Shown here: positions 1 through 5,027 of the stretch, piece by piece
Numbering within the stretch: position 1 is the first letter of the stretch
Layout: the number at the start of each line of letters is the position of its first letter
Notes under the pieces: model-generated
What the model saw: the letters and a program-made list of their open reading frames with translations, nothing else
Database searches by the model: none
Told to the model about the DNA's origin: nothing
Assembly: GCA_003520365.1 (NCBI GenBank)
Contig: DOUW01000445.1
Coordinates: 1-5,027 of the forward strand
DNA from: Massilia sp.
GTDB taxonomy: Bacteria; Pseudomonadota; Gammaproteobacteria; Burkholderiales; Burkholderiaceae_D
Reading direction: 5' to 3'
DNA length: 5,027 nucleotides
Position numbers and translations under genes: made by a program

Positions 1-637
1 GGAAGGCGGCGGCCTGCTGGGGACCGAGGAAGGAGACCTCGGCCGCCGCGTTCGCATACGGCAGCGGCGCGCCGCGGCGCAGCAGGTCGACGTACCAGGC
101 CAGGCGCCCGGTGAATTCCTCCGGCCCGCCCAGCACGTGGGCCAGGCGCGCGGTCACCAGCGGCAGCGTGCCGTCGCGGTACAGGTAGGCCTCGGCCTGG
201 ATCTTGCCGGCGACGTAGCTTTGCACCGCAAGTGTCGGGTCATGCCAGGGATAGCCGGTGTCGATCGGCTGGGCCAGCACGGCCAGGTCGTCTTCCATCA
301 GTGCGCCGGCGCGCCCCAGGCCGCGGTAGACGTCGATGGTCGAGGTCATCACGTAGCGCCCGACCTTGCCGGCGAAGCTGCGCACGGCGATCGCCGCGTC
401 GAGCGGGCTGTAGCACATCTGGTCGAACACCAGGTCGTAATGCCTGCCGGCGAAGGCGCTGCGCATCGCGGTTTCGTTGCGGCGGTCGACGCGGACGCGC
501 TCGATGCGCTCGCCAAAAGGATCGGGCGCATAGCCGCGGGTGGCGATCGTCACGCGGTGGCCCGCCCGCACCAGGCGCTGCACCAGCAGCTTGCCGAAGT
601 AACGGGTTCCGCCGATCACCAACGTATTCTTGTGCAT
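1..637 (-). CDS. NAD(P)-dependent epimerase/dehydratase-like SDR protein (partial, C-terminus outside window)
   Basis: Translation from the ATG at 637-635 gives 212 uninterrupted residues before the left edge, so the C-terminus is missing. The protein opens with a Rossmann beta strand and a glycine-rich nucleotide-binding loop, VIGGTRYFGK (residues 7-16). A Thr-Ser-Thr at 98-100 is followed by a YVAGK (Tyr141, Lys145), matching the Ser/Thr-Tyr-Lys catalytic set of extended/atypical short-chain dehydrogenases. The GGTRxFG form resembles cytosolic NAD-dependent epimerase/dehydratase proteins of unassigned substrate; I cannot name the substrate. No signal peptide is visible. The start is supported by a good Shine-Dalgarno, AAGGAGAA (minus strand, 648-641), five bases before the ATG. 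The gene diverges from a LysR regulator 104 bp away, the classic arrangement of a regulator and its target, so control by that regulator is a reasonable inference. A redox or sugar-modifying role remains open. Confidence 0.85.
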   Translation of the reverse strand, partial: MHKNTLVIGGTRYFGKLLVQRLVRAGHRVTIATRGYAPDPFGERIERVRVDRRNETAMRSAFAGRHYDLVFDQMCYSPLDAAIAVRSFAGKVGRYVMTSTIDVYRGLGRAGALMEDDLAVLAQPIDTGYPWHDPTLAVQSYVAGKIQAEAYLYRDGTLPLVTARLAHVLGGPEEFTGRLAWYVDLLRRGAPLPYANAAAEVSFLGPQQAAAF

Positions 638-741
638 GGCTTCTCCTTGACGAATCGCGTATATTTTCGGCTCGGCAGTAAAAACCGGCAAACGAGAAAA
701 AACGCAGCTATGAATAAGAATAATTTACGCATGGCGGGTGC
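638..741. promoter_or_regulatory. Divergent promoter region between SDR gene and LysR gene
   Basis: This 104-bp gap is clearly more A/T-rich than the flanking genes. On the minus strand a possible sigma70 promoter for the dehydrogenase is TTGCCG (691-686), a 17-base spacer, then GAAAAT (668-663); it ends about 26 bases before the start codon, leaving a short leader with the ribosome binding site. On the plus strand an A/T-rich stretch at 711-727 includes AATAAT (719-724), a candidate -10 for the LysR gene, but no good -35 precedes it. LysR proteins usually bind a T-N11-A dyad in such a region. Only weak dyads are visible (for example TTTT at 664-667 with AAAA at 681-684), so I do not name an operator. 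The LysR gene lacks a strong Shine-Dalgarno; only GGCGGG (734-739) precedes its ATG. Confidence 0.5.
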
Positions 742-1650
742 ATGAAGCCGCTGCGCAGCCTTTCCGGCCTGATCGATTTCGAGTGCGCCGCGCGCTGGGG
801 CAGCTTCAAGCTGGCCGCGCGCGAATTGCACAAGACGCCGGCCGCGGTCAGCCTGCAGGTCAAGCAGCTCGAGGAAACCGTCGGCTTCGCGCTGTTCGTG
901 CGCCATCCGCGCCACATTTCCCTCACCGAGAAGGGCGAGGAGCTGGCGATCGCGATCGGCCGCATGCTGGCCGACCTGCGCGCCAAGGTCGGGGCGCTGC
1001 AGCGCGGCGACGAGGAGTCCGTGCTGCGCATCTCGACCACGCATTCCTTCGCCATCAAGTGGCTGGTGCCGCGCATGCACCGCTTCACCAAGCTGTACCC
1101 GGAACTCGACATCCGCATCGATTCGAACGACGCACCGGTCGACCTGGAAGCCGACACCACCGACGTGGCGATCCGCTACGGCCCGGTGCGCGACGGCGAC
1201 CCGGCGCTGCTGTTTCGCGAACGCCTGGTGCCGGTCTACAGCCCGGAGCTGCTGGCGCCCGGCCAGCCGGACCTGGGCCTGGCCGATCTGGCGCAGCAGC
1301 CGCTGCTGTGCGAAAAGTCGCCCGAGTCATGGCTGCAGCTCTTGAACGAGAACCGCGCCCTGAAGGGCAGGTACGATTTCTCGCGCGGCTACAGCCATTG
1401 GGGCGTGCTGGTGCAGGCGGCGGTGGCGGGGCAGGGCGTGGCGCTGGTGCCCTACGGGATCGCCTGCCAGGACATCGCCTCGGGCGCGCTGCGCCAGATA
1501 CCCTGCCGCAGCGCTCGCTTCGACATGGGCTACCGCTTCCTCGCCAATCCGCACAAGGAAAACATGAGCAAGGTCCAGCGCTTCCGGGCCTGGATGGTGG
1601 AGGAGATGGATGCCATGCGCCGCGCGCTGGATGGGGAGTCGAGCGGCTGA
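742..1650 (+). CDS. LysR-family transcriptional regulator, GcvA-like subgroup
   Basis: The 302-residue product has the usual LysR length and layout. A winged helix-turn-helix lies at about residues 7-65, with FECAARWGSFKLAARELHKT (13-32) and TPAAVSLQVKQLEE (32-45) forming the DNA-reading helices and SLTEKGEELA (60-69) the wing. A linker helix follows to about residue 90. The effector-binding domain begins at LRISTTHSFAIKWLVPRM (95-112) and includes RIDSND and DVAIRYG, wording typical of GcvA-like LysR regulators, followed by a YSHWGVLVQAAVAGQGVAL stretch. It acts as a cytoplasmic tetrameric DNA-binding protein; the ligand cannot be read from sequence. Despite the GcvA resemblance, no glycine-cleavage genes are in view, so I give no symbol. 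It diverges from the dehydrogenase gene, its most likely target along with its own promoter. The start agrees with the family N-terminus, although the ribosome binding site is weak. A palindromic repeat begins three bases after the TGA stop. Confidence 0.93.
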   Translation: MKPLRSLSGLIDFECAARWGSFKLAARELHKTPAAVSLQVKQLEETVGFALFVRHPRHISLTEKGEELAIAIGRMLADLRAKVGALQRGDEESVLRISTTHSFAIKWLVPRMHRFTKLYPELDIRIDSNDAPVDLEADTTDVAIRYGPVRDGDPALLFRERLVPVYSPELLAPGQPDLGLADLAQQPLLCEKSPESWLQLLNENRALKGRYDFSRGYSHWGVLVQAAVAGQGVALVPYGIACQDIASGALRQIPCRSARFDMGYRFLANPHKENMSKVQRFRAWMVEEMDAMRRALDGESSG

Positions 1651-1653
1651 CCC

Positions 1654-1681
1654 GTAGGGTGGGCGCCCCTGTGCCCACGCG
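1654..1681 (+). repeat. GTAG-headed palindromic (REP-like) element, copy 1
   Basis: GTAG at 1654-1657 is followed after one base by a perfect 6-bp inverted repeat, GTGGGC (1659-1664) and GCCCAC (1673-1678), with an 8-base loop, then GCG. It lies three bases after the LysR stop codon. The first ten bases, GTAGGGTGGG, are identical to those of the element at 5004-5027, and the closing CCCACG is also shared, while the inner arm bases differ yet still pair. A GTAG tetranucleotide in front of a hairpin is the known hallmark of REP sequences mobilised by RAYT (REP-associated tyrosine) transposases. No RAYT gene is in the window, so assignment to that class is an inference. It lacks a T-tract and is not a good terminator by itself. 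Confidence 0.7.
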
Positions 1682-1703
1682 TAAACGATGAACACCAGTT
1701 GCG

Positions 1704-1720
1704 CGGCGGGCAACCCGCCG
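1704..1720. repeat. GC-rich hairpin, possible second half of a two-hairpin REP unit
   Basis: CGGCGGG (1704-1710) and CCCGCCG (1714-1720) form a perfect 7-bp stem with a CAA loop. It sits 25 bases after the GTAG palindrome in the same convergent gap. Read on the minus strand, the stem is preceded by GTTGGT (1726-1721), which loosely resembles the GTAG-plus-hairpin layout in the opposite orientation. The pair could therefore be an inverted two-REP unit (BIME-like). Alternatively it is an independent stem-loop that helps protect or end the LysR transcript. Confidence 0.5.
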
Positions 1721-1735
1721 ACCAACGGATGAAAC

Positions 1736-1769
1736 AAAAAAACGGCAGCCGAAGCTGCCGTTTCTTATT
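1736..1769 (-). terminator. Strong intrinsic terminator of the peptide transporter gene, possibly bidirectional
   Basis: AAACGGCAGC (1740-1749) and GCTGCCGTTT (1754-1763) form a perfect 10-bp stem. Read on the minus strand, the loop is TTCG closed by C-G, the exceptionally stable UUCG tetraloop in RNA, and the hairpin runs into seven T residues (1742-1736), the first of which are part of the stem. It lies 22 bases after the TAA of the minus-strand transporter gene, the normal place for a rho-independent terminator. On the plus strand the same stem is followed by TTTCTTATT, so it may also stop transcripts from the LysR gene; the T-tract is weaker in that direction. Confidence 0.9.
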
Positions 1770-1785
1770 CGAGCGAAGCGACGTA

Positions 1786-3291
1786 TTACTTCACGCCGTG
1801 CATCAGCTTCTGGATCAGCGGTGCGATCAGGAACAGCAGCACGCCGCCGCCCACCAGCGACCAGAAGCCGAAGGTGTAGCCGCCCAGGGCCGAGCCGATC
1901 GACATGCCCGATTCGCCCGAGACGTGCGACGCGAAGATGCCCGACAGGTTGTTGCCGATGCCGGTCGAGAGGAACCAGCCGCCCATCCCCAGGCCGACCA
2001 GGCGCACCGGCGCCAGCTTGGTGACCATCGACAGGCCGATCGGCGACAGGCACAGCTCGCCTACCGACTGGATGAAGTAGACCGTGAACAGGGTCCAGAA
2101 CGGGATCTTGCCGGCGTCGTCGACCAGGGTCGACAGCGCGTACATCAGGAGGCCGAAGGCCAGGCCGTTGAAGATCAGGCCCAGGCCGAACTTGCGCGGG
2201 ATCGACGGGTTGGCGTTGCGGCGGCCCAGCATCACCCAGATCGCGGCGATGATCGGCGCGAAAGCGATGATGGCAACCGAGTTCACGCTCTGGAACCAGG
2301 CGACCGGGAAGGTCCAGTCGCCGAACTGGCGGTCGACGATCTGGTCGGCCAGGAAGGTGAACGAGGAACCGGCCTGTTCGAAGAACATCCAGAACAGGAT
2401 GTTGAAGGCGAAGATGATCATCATGGCGATGGTCTTGTCGCGCGCGACCTTGCCGTTGCGGATGCCTTCGACCATCAGCATCAGCGCCAGGGCGATGAAC
2501 AGGACGGTCAGGATCACCTGCAGGGTGTTGGCGCCGAGCTTGAGCAGGAAGTAGACGCCTGGGATGACGATCACGCTGCCGATGATGACGGCCAGCGGAC
2601 GGCCCATGCCTTGCGCCTGCGGTTCCGGTGCGCCGATGCCGGCCAGGGTCTTGCGGCCGATGTAGAACCACACCAGGCTGATCAGCATGCCGACGCCGGA
2701 GGCGAAGAACACGACCTTGTAGGCCGGGGTGGTGCCGTCGCCCATGTTCTGGGCCATGATCTGGGTCAGGATCGGGGCGATGAAGGCGCCCGCGTTGATG
2801 CCCATGTAGAAGATGGTGAAGCCCGAGTCGCGGCGGGTGTCGTTCAGCGAATACAGCTTGCCGACCATGGTCGAGATGTTCGGCTTGAACATGCCGTTGC
2901 CGACGATGATGGTGGCCAGGCCGAGCTTGAAGATGTCCTGGCTCGGGATCGTGATCATGAACAGGCCAGCCGCCATGAACACGGCGCCGATCAGGATCGA
3001 GCGCTGGTAGCCGATGACGCGGTCGGCGATCAGGCCGCCGAAGACGGCGCCGGCGTAGACCAGCGCGAGGTAGGAACCGTAGGTGAGGTTGGCGTCGGCC
3101 TGGCCGACGGCGTCGCCGCCGTAGAACTGGGCGACGATGTAGAGCACGAGGGCCCAACGGATGCCGTAGAAGGCGAAGCGTTCCCAGAATTCGGTCATGA
3201 ACAGCATCCACAGCGGCGCTGGGTGGCCCATGATCTGTTTGAACTCTGGAATGACGACCTTGTCGGCGGGTGTAGCAGCTGCACCGCTCAT
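1786..3291 (-). CDS. POT/PTR-family proton-coupled di/tripeptide transporter
   Basis: The 501-residue product is a full-length inner-membrane major facilitator protein of the proton-dependent oligopeptide transporter family, importing di- and tripeptides with protons. Family landmarks appear in order: the ExxERFxxY motif in the first helix (E34, E37, R38, F39, Y42), a loop GGLIADRVIGYQR (85-97), GNGMFKPNISTMVGKLY (131-147) with the conserved Lys136, the PTR2 signature FYMGINAGAF (161-170), FWMFFEQAGSS (300-310), and GELCLSPIGLSMVTK (411-425) with Glu412, the acidic residue linked to proton/peptide coupling in the family. Many hydrophobic segments span the length, consistent with 12-14 helices. 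The frame is open upstream to 3357, but I chose the ATG at 3291-3289 because GGGAGGAA lies just upstream and the ExxERF motif then falls at its usual distance from the N-terminus. A strong terminator follows. It is a single-gene unit diverging from ppnN. The exact subfamily (DtpA-, DtpB- or DtpT-like) cannot be settled by eye. Confidence 0.95.
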   Translation of the reverse strand: MSGAAATPADKVVIPEFKQIMGHPAPLWMLFMTEFWERFAFYGIRWALVLYIVAQFYGGDAVGQADANLTYGSYLALVYAGAVFGGLIADRVIGYQRSILIGAVFMAAGLFMITIPSQDIFKLGLATIIVGNGMFKPNISTMVGKLYSLNDTRRDSGFTIFYMGINAGAFIAPILTQIMAQNMGDGTTPAYKVVFFASGVGMLISLVWFYIGRKTLAGIGAPEPQAQGMGRPLAVIIGSVIVIPGVYFLLKLGANTLQVILTVLFIALALMLMVEGIRNGKVARDKTIAMMIIFAFNILFWMFFEQAGSSFTFLADQIVDRQFGDWTFPVAWFQSVNSVAIIAFAPIIAAIWVMLGRRNANPSIPRKFGLGLIFNGLAFGLLMYALSTLVDDAGKIPFWTLFTVYFIQSVGELCLSPIGLSMVTKLAPVRLVGLGMGGWFLSTGIGNNLSGIFASHVSGESGMSIGSALGGYTFGFWSLVGGGVLLFLIAPLIQKLMHGVK

Positions 3292-3295
3292 GCGG

Positions 3296-3303
3296 TTCCT
3301 CCC
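3296..3303 (-). promoter_or_regulatory. Ribosome binding site that fixes the transporter start
   Basis: Read on the minus strand this is GGGAGGAA, followed by CCGC and ATG. It is a near-ideal Shine-Dalgarno at good spacing and decides between the start at 3291 and in-frame starts further upstream (to 3357), which would add 22 residues not expected in the family. Confidence 0.85.
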
Positions 3304-3542
3304 GAAATAGTGTTTTAAGAATAGCTGTTTTTGTTCGAAAGCCGGCTTGCCCGGCATTCAATCCGCACGCATTTTAGAGGAAATTGCTGACCTCAAGAAA
3401 AATATTTGCCATTGTGGTAAACACGCGCGCGGATGGTGCAGCGCGGCACAAACGGTGCGCGGATTGGACACGCATGTCCCCGCCAGTTGTCGTATATTGG
3501 TGAAACAGCCATTTTCGTTTCCGGGCAACGCGAGAAGCCCGC

Positions 3543-3560
3543 TGCGCATCGGCATGCGCA
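3543..3560. repeat. Perfect 7-bp inverted repeat in the ppnN upstream region
   Basis: TGCGCAT (3543-3549) and ATGCGCA (3554-3560) are exact reverse complements separated by CGGC. It lies 76 bases before the ppnN ATG. No T-tract follows, so it is not a simple terminator. It could be an operator for a dimeric repressor or an RNA hairpin in the ppnN leader; the sequence does not distinguish these. Confidence 0.55.
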
Positions 3561-3636
3561 CCCGCTGCGAAGACGTGATCCTTTGCTGCGGTTTCTCGAG
3601 CTGTCCTAACAAGAACGTCAGAAAAGGAAGACCTGC

Positions 3637-5007
3637 ATGAAATACGACGTCGTCGATACCCTGATTTCGCCGGAAGGCCGGCTGGAAGTCCTGTCCAAGG
3701 CCGAAGTGGCCAAGCTCCTCGATACCAGCCAGGGTGGCCTGTATTCCGTATTCCGCAAATGTTCGCTCGCCGTCCTCAACTCGGGCAGCTCGATCGACGA
3801 CGGCAAGGAACTGCTGGAACGCTACAGCAGTTTCGATATCAGCATCATCCAGCGCGAGCGCGGCATCAAGCTCGATATCCGCGGCGCGCCCTCCATGGCC
3901 TTCGTCGACGGCAAGATGATCAAGGGCATCCACGAGCACCTGTTCTCGGTGCTGCGCGATATCGTCTTCGTGAATTTCGAAGTCACCGATAATCCGCGTT
4001 TCAACCTGTCGCGCCCGGAAGGCATTACCGACGCGGTATTCCACATCCTGCGCAACGCCAACCTGTTGCAGCCGCAGCGCAATCCGAATCTGGTGGTGTG
4101 CTGGGGCGGCCATTCGATCAACCGCGTCGAATACAATTATTCGAAAGAGGTCGGCTATGCGCTCGGTTTGCGCGAACTCGACATCTGCACCGGCTGCGGC
4201 CCGGGCGCGATGAAAGGCCCGATGAAAGGCGCCACCATCGGCCACGCCAAGCAGCGCTTGCAGGGCGGGCGCTATATCGGCATTTCGGAACCCGGCATCA
4301 TCGCCGCCGAATCGCCGAATCCGATCGTGAACGACCTGATCATCATGCCGGACATCGAAAAGCGCCTGGAAGCGTTCGTGCGCGTCGGCCACGGCATCTG
4401 CGTGTTCCCGGGCGGCGCCGGCACGGCCGAAGAGATTCTCTACATCCTCGGCATCCTGCTCCATCCCGATAATGCCGAGATGCCTTTCCCGCTGATCTTC
4501 ACCGGCCCGGCCACCGCGCGCGAATACTTCGAGCAGATCGACAGCTTCATCGGGCAAACCCTGGGCGACAAGGCGCGCGCGCGCTACAAGATCATCATCG
4601 ACGATCCGGACGCGGTCGCGCGCGAAATGCACGCCGGGATCAAGCAGGTGCGCGAATTCCGCAAGGCGCACAGCGATGCCTATTATTTCAATTGGCTGTT
4701 GAAGATCGACCAGGAATTCCAGCGCCCGTTCAAGCCGACCCACGAAAACATGCGCAACCTGTCGCTGCACAAGAACCAGGAAACGCACCTGCTGGCGGCA
4801 AACCTGCGCCGCGCGTTCTCGGGCGTGGTGGCTGGCAACGTCAAGGAAGAGGGCATCCGCGCGATCGAGGAGCACGGCAAGTACGAGATCCACGGCGAAA
4901 GCGCGATCATGGAGCCGATGGATGCGCTATTGACCTCGTTCGTGGAGCAGAGCCGGATGAAATTGCCGGGCAAGGCGTACGTGCCTTGCTATACGATCGT
5001 GAAGTAG
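3637..5007 (+). CDS. ppnN: Nucleotide 5'-monophosphate nucleosidase PpnN (YgdH type)
   Basis: The 456-residue product matches, as I recall it, the E. coli PpnN (YgdH, 454 residues) along its whole length, for example CSLAVLNSGS near the N-terminus and PCY close to the C-terminus. PpnN cleaves purine and pyrimidine nucleoside monophosphates to free base plus ribose 5-phosphate in the cytoplasm; the E. coli enzyme is a tetramer activated by (p)ppGpp, linking nucleotide pools to the stringent response. Three parts are visible: an N-terminal regulatory domain (about 1-140), a central LOG/lysine-decarboxylase-like Rossmann domain with CWGGHSIN (155-162), CTGCGPGAM (184-192), MPDIEKRLEAF (237-247, Arg243) and the catalytic PGGAGTAEE (258-266), and a C-terminal domain (about 330-456) containing RRAFSGVVAGNVKEEGIRAI. 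The key Arg and Glu residues are intact, so it should be active. The start is supported by AAGGAAG six bases upstream and by family length. It stands alone, divergent from the peptide transporter, and its TAG stop is part of a palindromic repeat. Confidence 0.96.
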   Translation: MKYDVVDTLISPEGRLEVLSKAEVAKLLDTSQGGLYSVFRKCSLAVLNSGSSIDDGKELLERYSSFDISIIQRERGIKLDIRGAPSMAFVDGKMIKGIHEHLFSVLRDIVFVNFEVTDNPRFNLSRPEGITDAVFHILRNANLLQPQRNPNLVVCWGGHSINRVEYNYSKEVGYALGLRELDICTGCGPGAMKGPMKGATIGHAKQRLQGGRYIGISEPGIIAAESPNPIVNDLIIMPDIEKRLEAFVRVGHGICVFPGGAGTAEEILYILGILLHPDNAEMPFPLIFTGPATAREYFEQIDSFIGQTLGDKARARYKIIIDDPDAVAREMHAGIKQVREFRKAHSDAYYFNWLLKIDQEFQRPFKPTHENMRNLSLHKNQETHLLAANLRRAFSGVVAGNVKEEGIRAIEEHGKYEIHGESAIMEPMDALLTSFVEQSRMKLPGKAYVPCYTIVK

Positions 5008-5027
5008 GGTGGGTTCTTGAACCCACG
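5004..5027 (+). repeat. GTAG-headed palindromic (REP-like) element, copy 2, at right edge
   Basis: GTAG (5004-5007) is followed after one base by a perfect inverted repeat, GTGGGTTC (5009-5016) and GAACCCAC (5019-5026); in RNA this probably folds as a 7-bp stem with a CTTG loop. The TAG of GTAG is the ppnN stop codon. The head GTAGGGTGGG and tail CCCACG are identical to copy 1 at 1654-1681, but the inner arm is TT/AA here instead of C/G there, with pairing kept. The element may continue beyond the window, for example with a second hairpin as seen near copy 1. Confidence 0.7.

Larger units (their letters stand above)
3292..3636. promoter_or_regulatory. 345-bp divergent intergenic region (transporter / ppnN)
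   Basis: No convincing gene is present. The transporter side (3304-3420) is A/T-rich; on the minus strand TAAAAT (3376-3371) is a possible -10, but no good -35 stands 16-18 bases from it. A 5-bp dyad, GCCGG (3341-3345) and CCGGC (3351-3355), lies in the transporter leader. On the ppnN side TATATT (3493-3498) is a possible -10, about 140 bases before the ppnN start, though the nearest TTGGAC (3464-3469) is 23 bases away, too far for a standard -35. A short dyad GGACA-CGCA-TGTCC (3466-3479) lies just upstream. If TATATT is used, ppnN has a leader of roughly 130 bases that contains the inverted repeat at 3543-3560. The ppnN Shine-Dalgarno is AAGGAAG (3624-3630), six bases before its ATG. Confidence 0.5.

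Noticed and set aside
137..745. Plus-strand frames of 202 and 149 codons opposite the dehydrogenase gene.
   Set aside because: The minus strand carries a coherent Rossmann/SDR protein with its own ribosome binding site; the plus-strand translations have no motif and are compositional shadows.
738..1691. A 317-codon plus-strand frame overlapping the LysR gene.
   Set aside because: It is an Arg/Ala/Gly-rich out-of-frame shadow; the LysR frame carries clear helix-turn-helix and effector-domain sequence.
1699..3318. A 539-codon plus-strand frame opposite the transporter gene.
   Set aside because: The product is a low-complexity Asp/Glu/His/Gln/Val-rich sequence typical of the antisense of a hydrophobic membrane protein gene.
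3341..3355. GCCGG/CCGGC dyad in the transporter leader as an operator or attenuator.
   Set aside because: A 5-bp GC-only dyad is expected often by chance in DNA of this composition and no other signal supports it.
1085..3361. A 758-codon minus-strand frame covering the transporter in another frame and running into the LysR gene.
   Set aside because: It is rich in Arg, Gly, Pro and His with no domain, and it crosses the terminator and the REP-like repeats; it is a frame shadow of the transporter gene and of GC bias.
3347..3640. A 97-codon plus-strand frame from a TTG whose TGA overlaps the ppnN ATG (ATGA), which could look like a translationally coupled leader gene.
   Set aside because: There is no Shine-Dalgarno before the TTG, the product matches nothing I recognise, and the ATGA overlap can arise by chance; ppnN has its own good ribosome binding site.
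3358..4893. A 511-codon open frame antisense to ppnN.
   Set aside because: It lies wholly opposite a strongly recognised gene, its composition is the Asp/His/Arg/Ala-rich pattern typical of the complement of GC-rich coding DNA, and no family motif is visible.

Overview
The window looks like an ordinary chromosomal segment of a GC-rich betaproteobacterium. The protein families, the strong codon bias towards G/C in third positions and the GTAG-headed palindromic repeats fit Oxalobacteraceae (Massilia/Duganella/Telluria-like). That placement is an inference from general resemblance, not a database result. The sequence shows four protein genes, one of them cut by the left edge, in two divergent pairs.

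Layout: (1) 1-637, minus strand: N-terminal 212 residues of an atypical short-chain dehydrogenase/NAD-dependent epimerase-like protein, running off the left edge. (2) 638-741: 104-bp divergent promoter region. (3) 742-1650, plus: LysR-type regulator of the GcvA-like subgroup. (4) 1651-1785: convergent gap holding a GTAG-headed palindrome, a second GC-rich hairpin and a strong intrinsic terminator that serves the minus-strand transporter gene and possibly the LysR gene. (5) 1786-3291, minus: complete POT/PTR-family proton-coupled oligopeptide transporter. (6) 3292-3636: 345-bp divergent intergenic region with no convincing gene, containing the leaders of both flanking genes and a perfect 7-bp inverted repeat. 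(7) 3637-5007, plus: complete ppnN (ygdH-type) nucleotide 5'-monophosphate nucleosidase. (8) 5004-5027: a second GTAG-headed palindrome that starts inside the ppnN stop codon and reaches the right edge.

How the genes may work together: the LysR regulator probably controls the divergent dehydrogenase gene, itself, or both. The peptide transporter imports di/tripeptides, and PpnN cleaves nucleoside monophosphates into base and ribose 5-phosphate. Both are nutrient-related and diverge from one intergenic region, but nothing seen here proves co-regulation. I found no defence system, prophage, transposase, CRISPR array, tRNA or rRNA. The most interesting signal is the pair of GTAG palindromes placed 0-3 bases from the stop codons of two different genes, with different arm sequences that keep perfect pairing, as expected of REP/RAYT-type elements.
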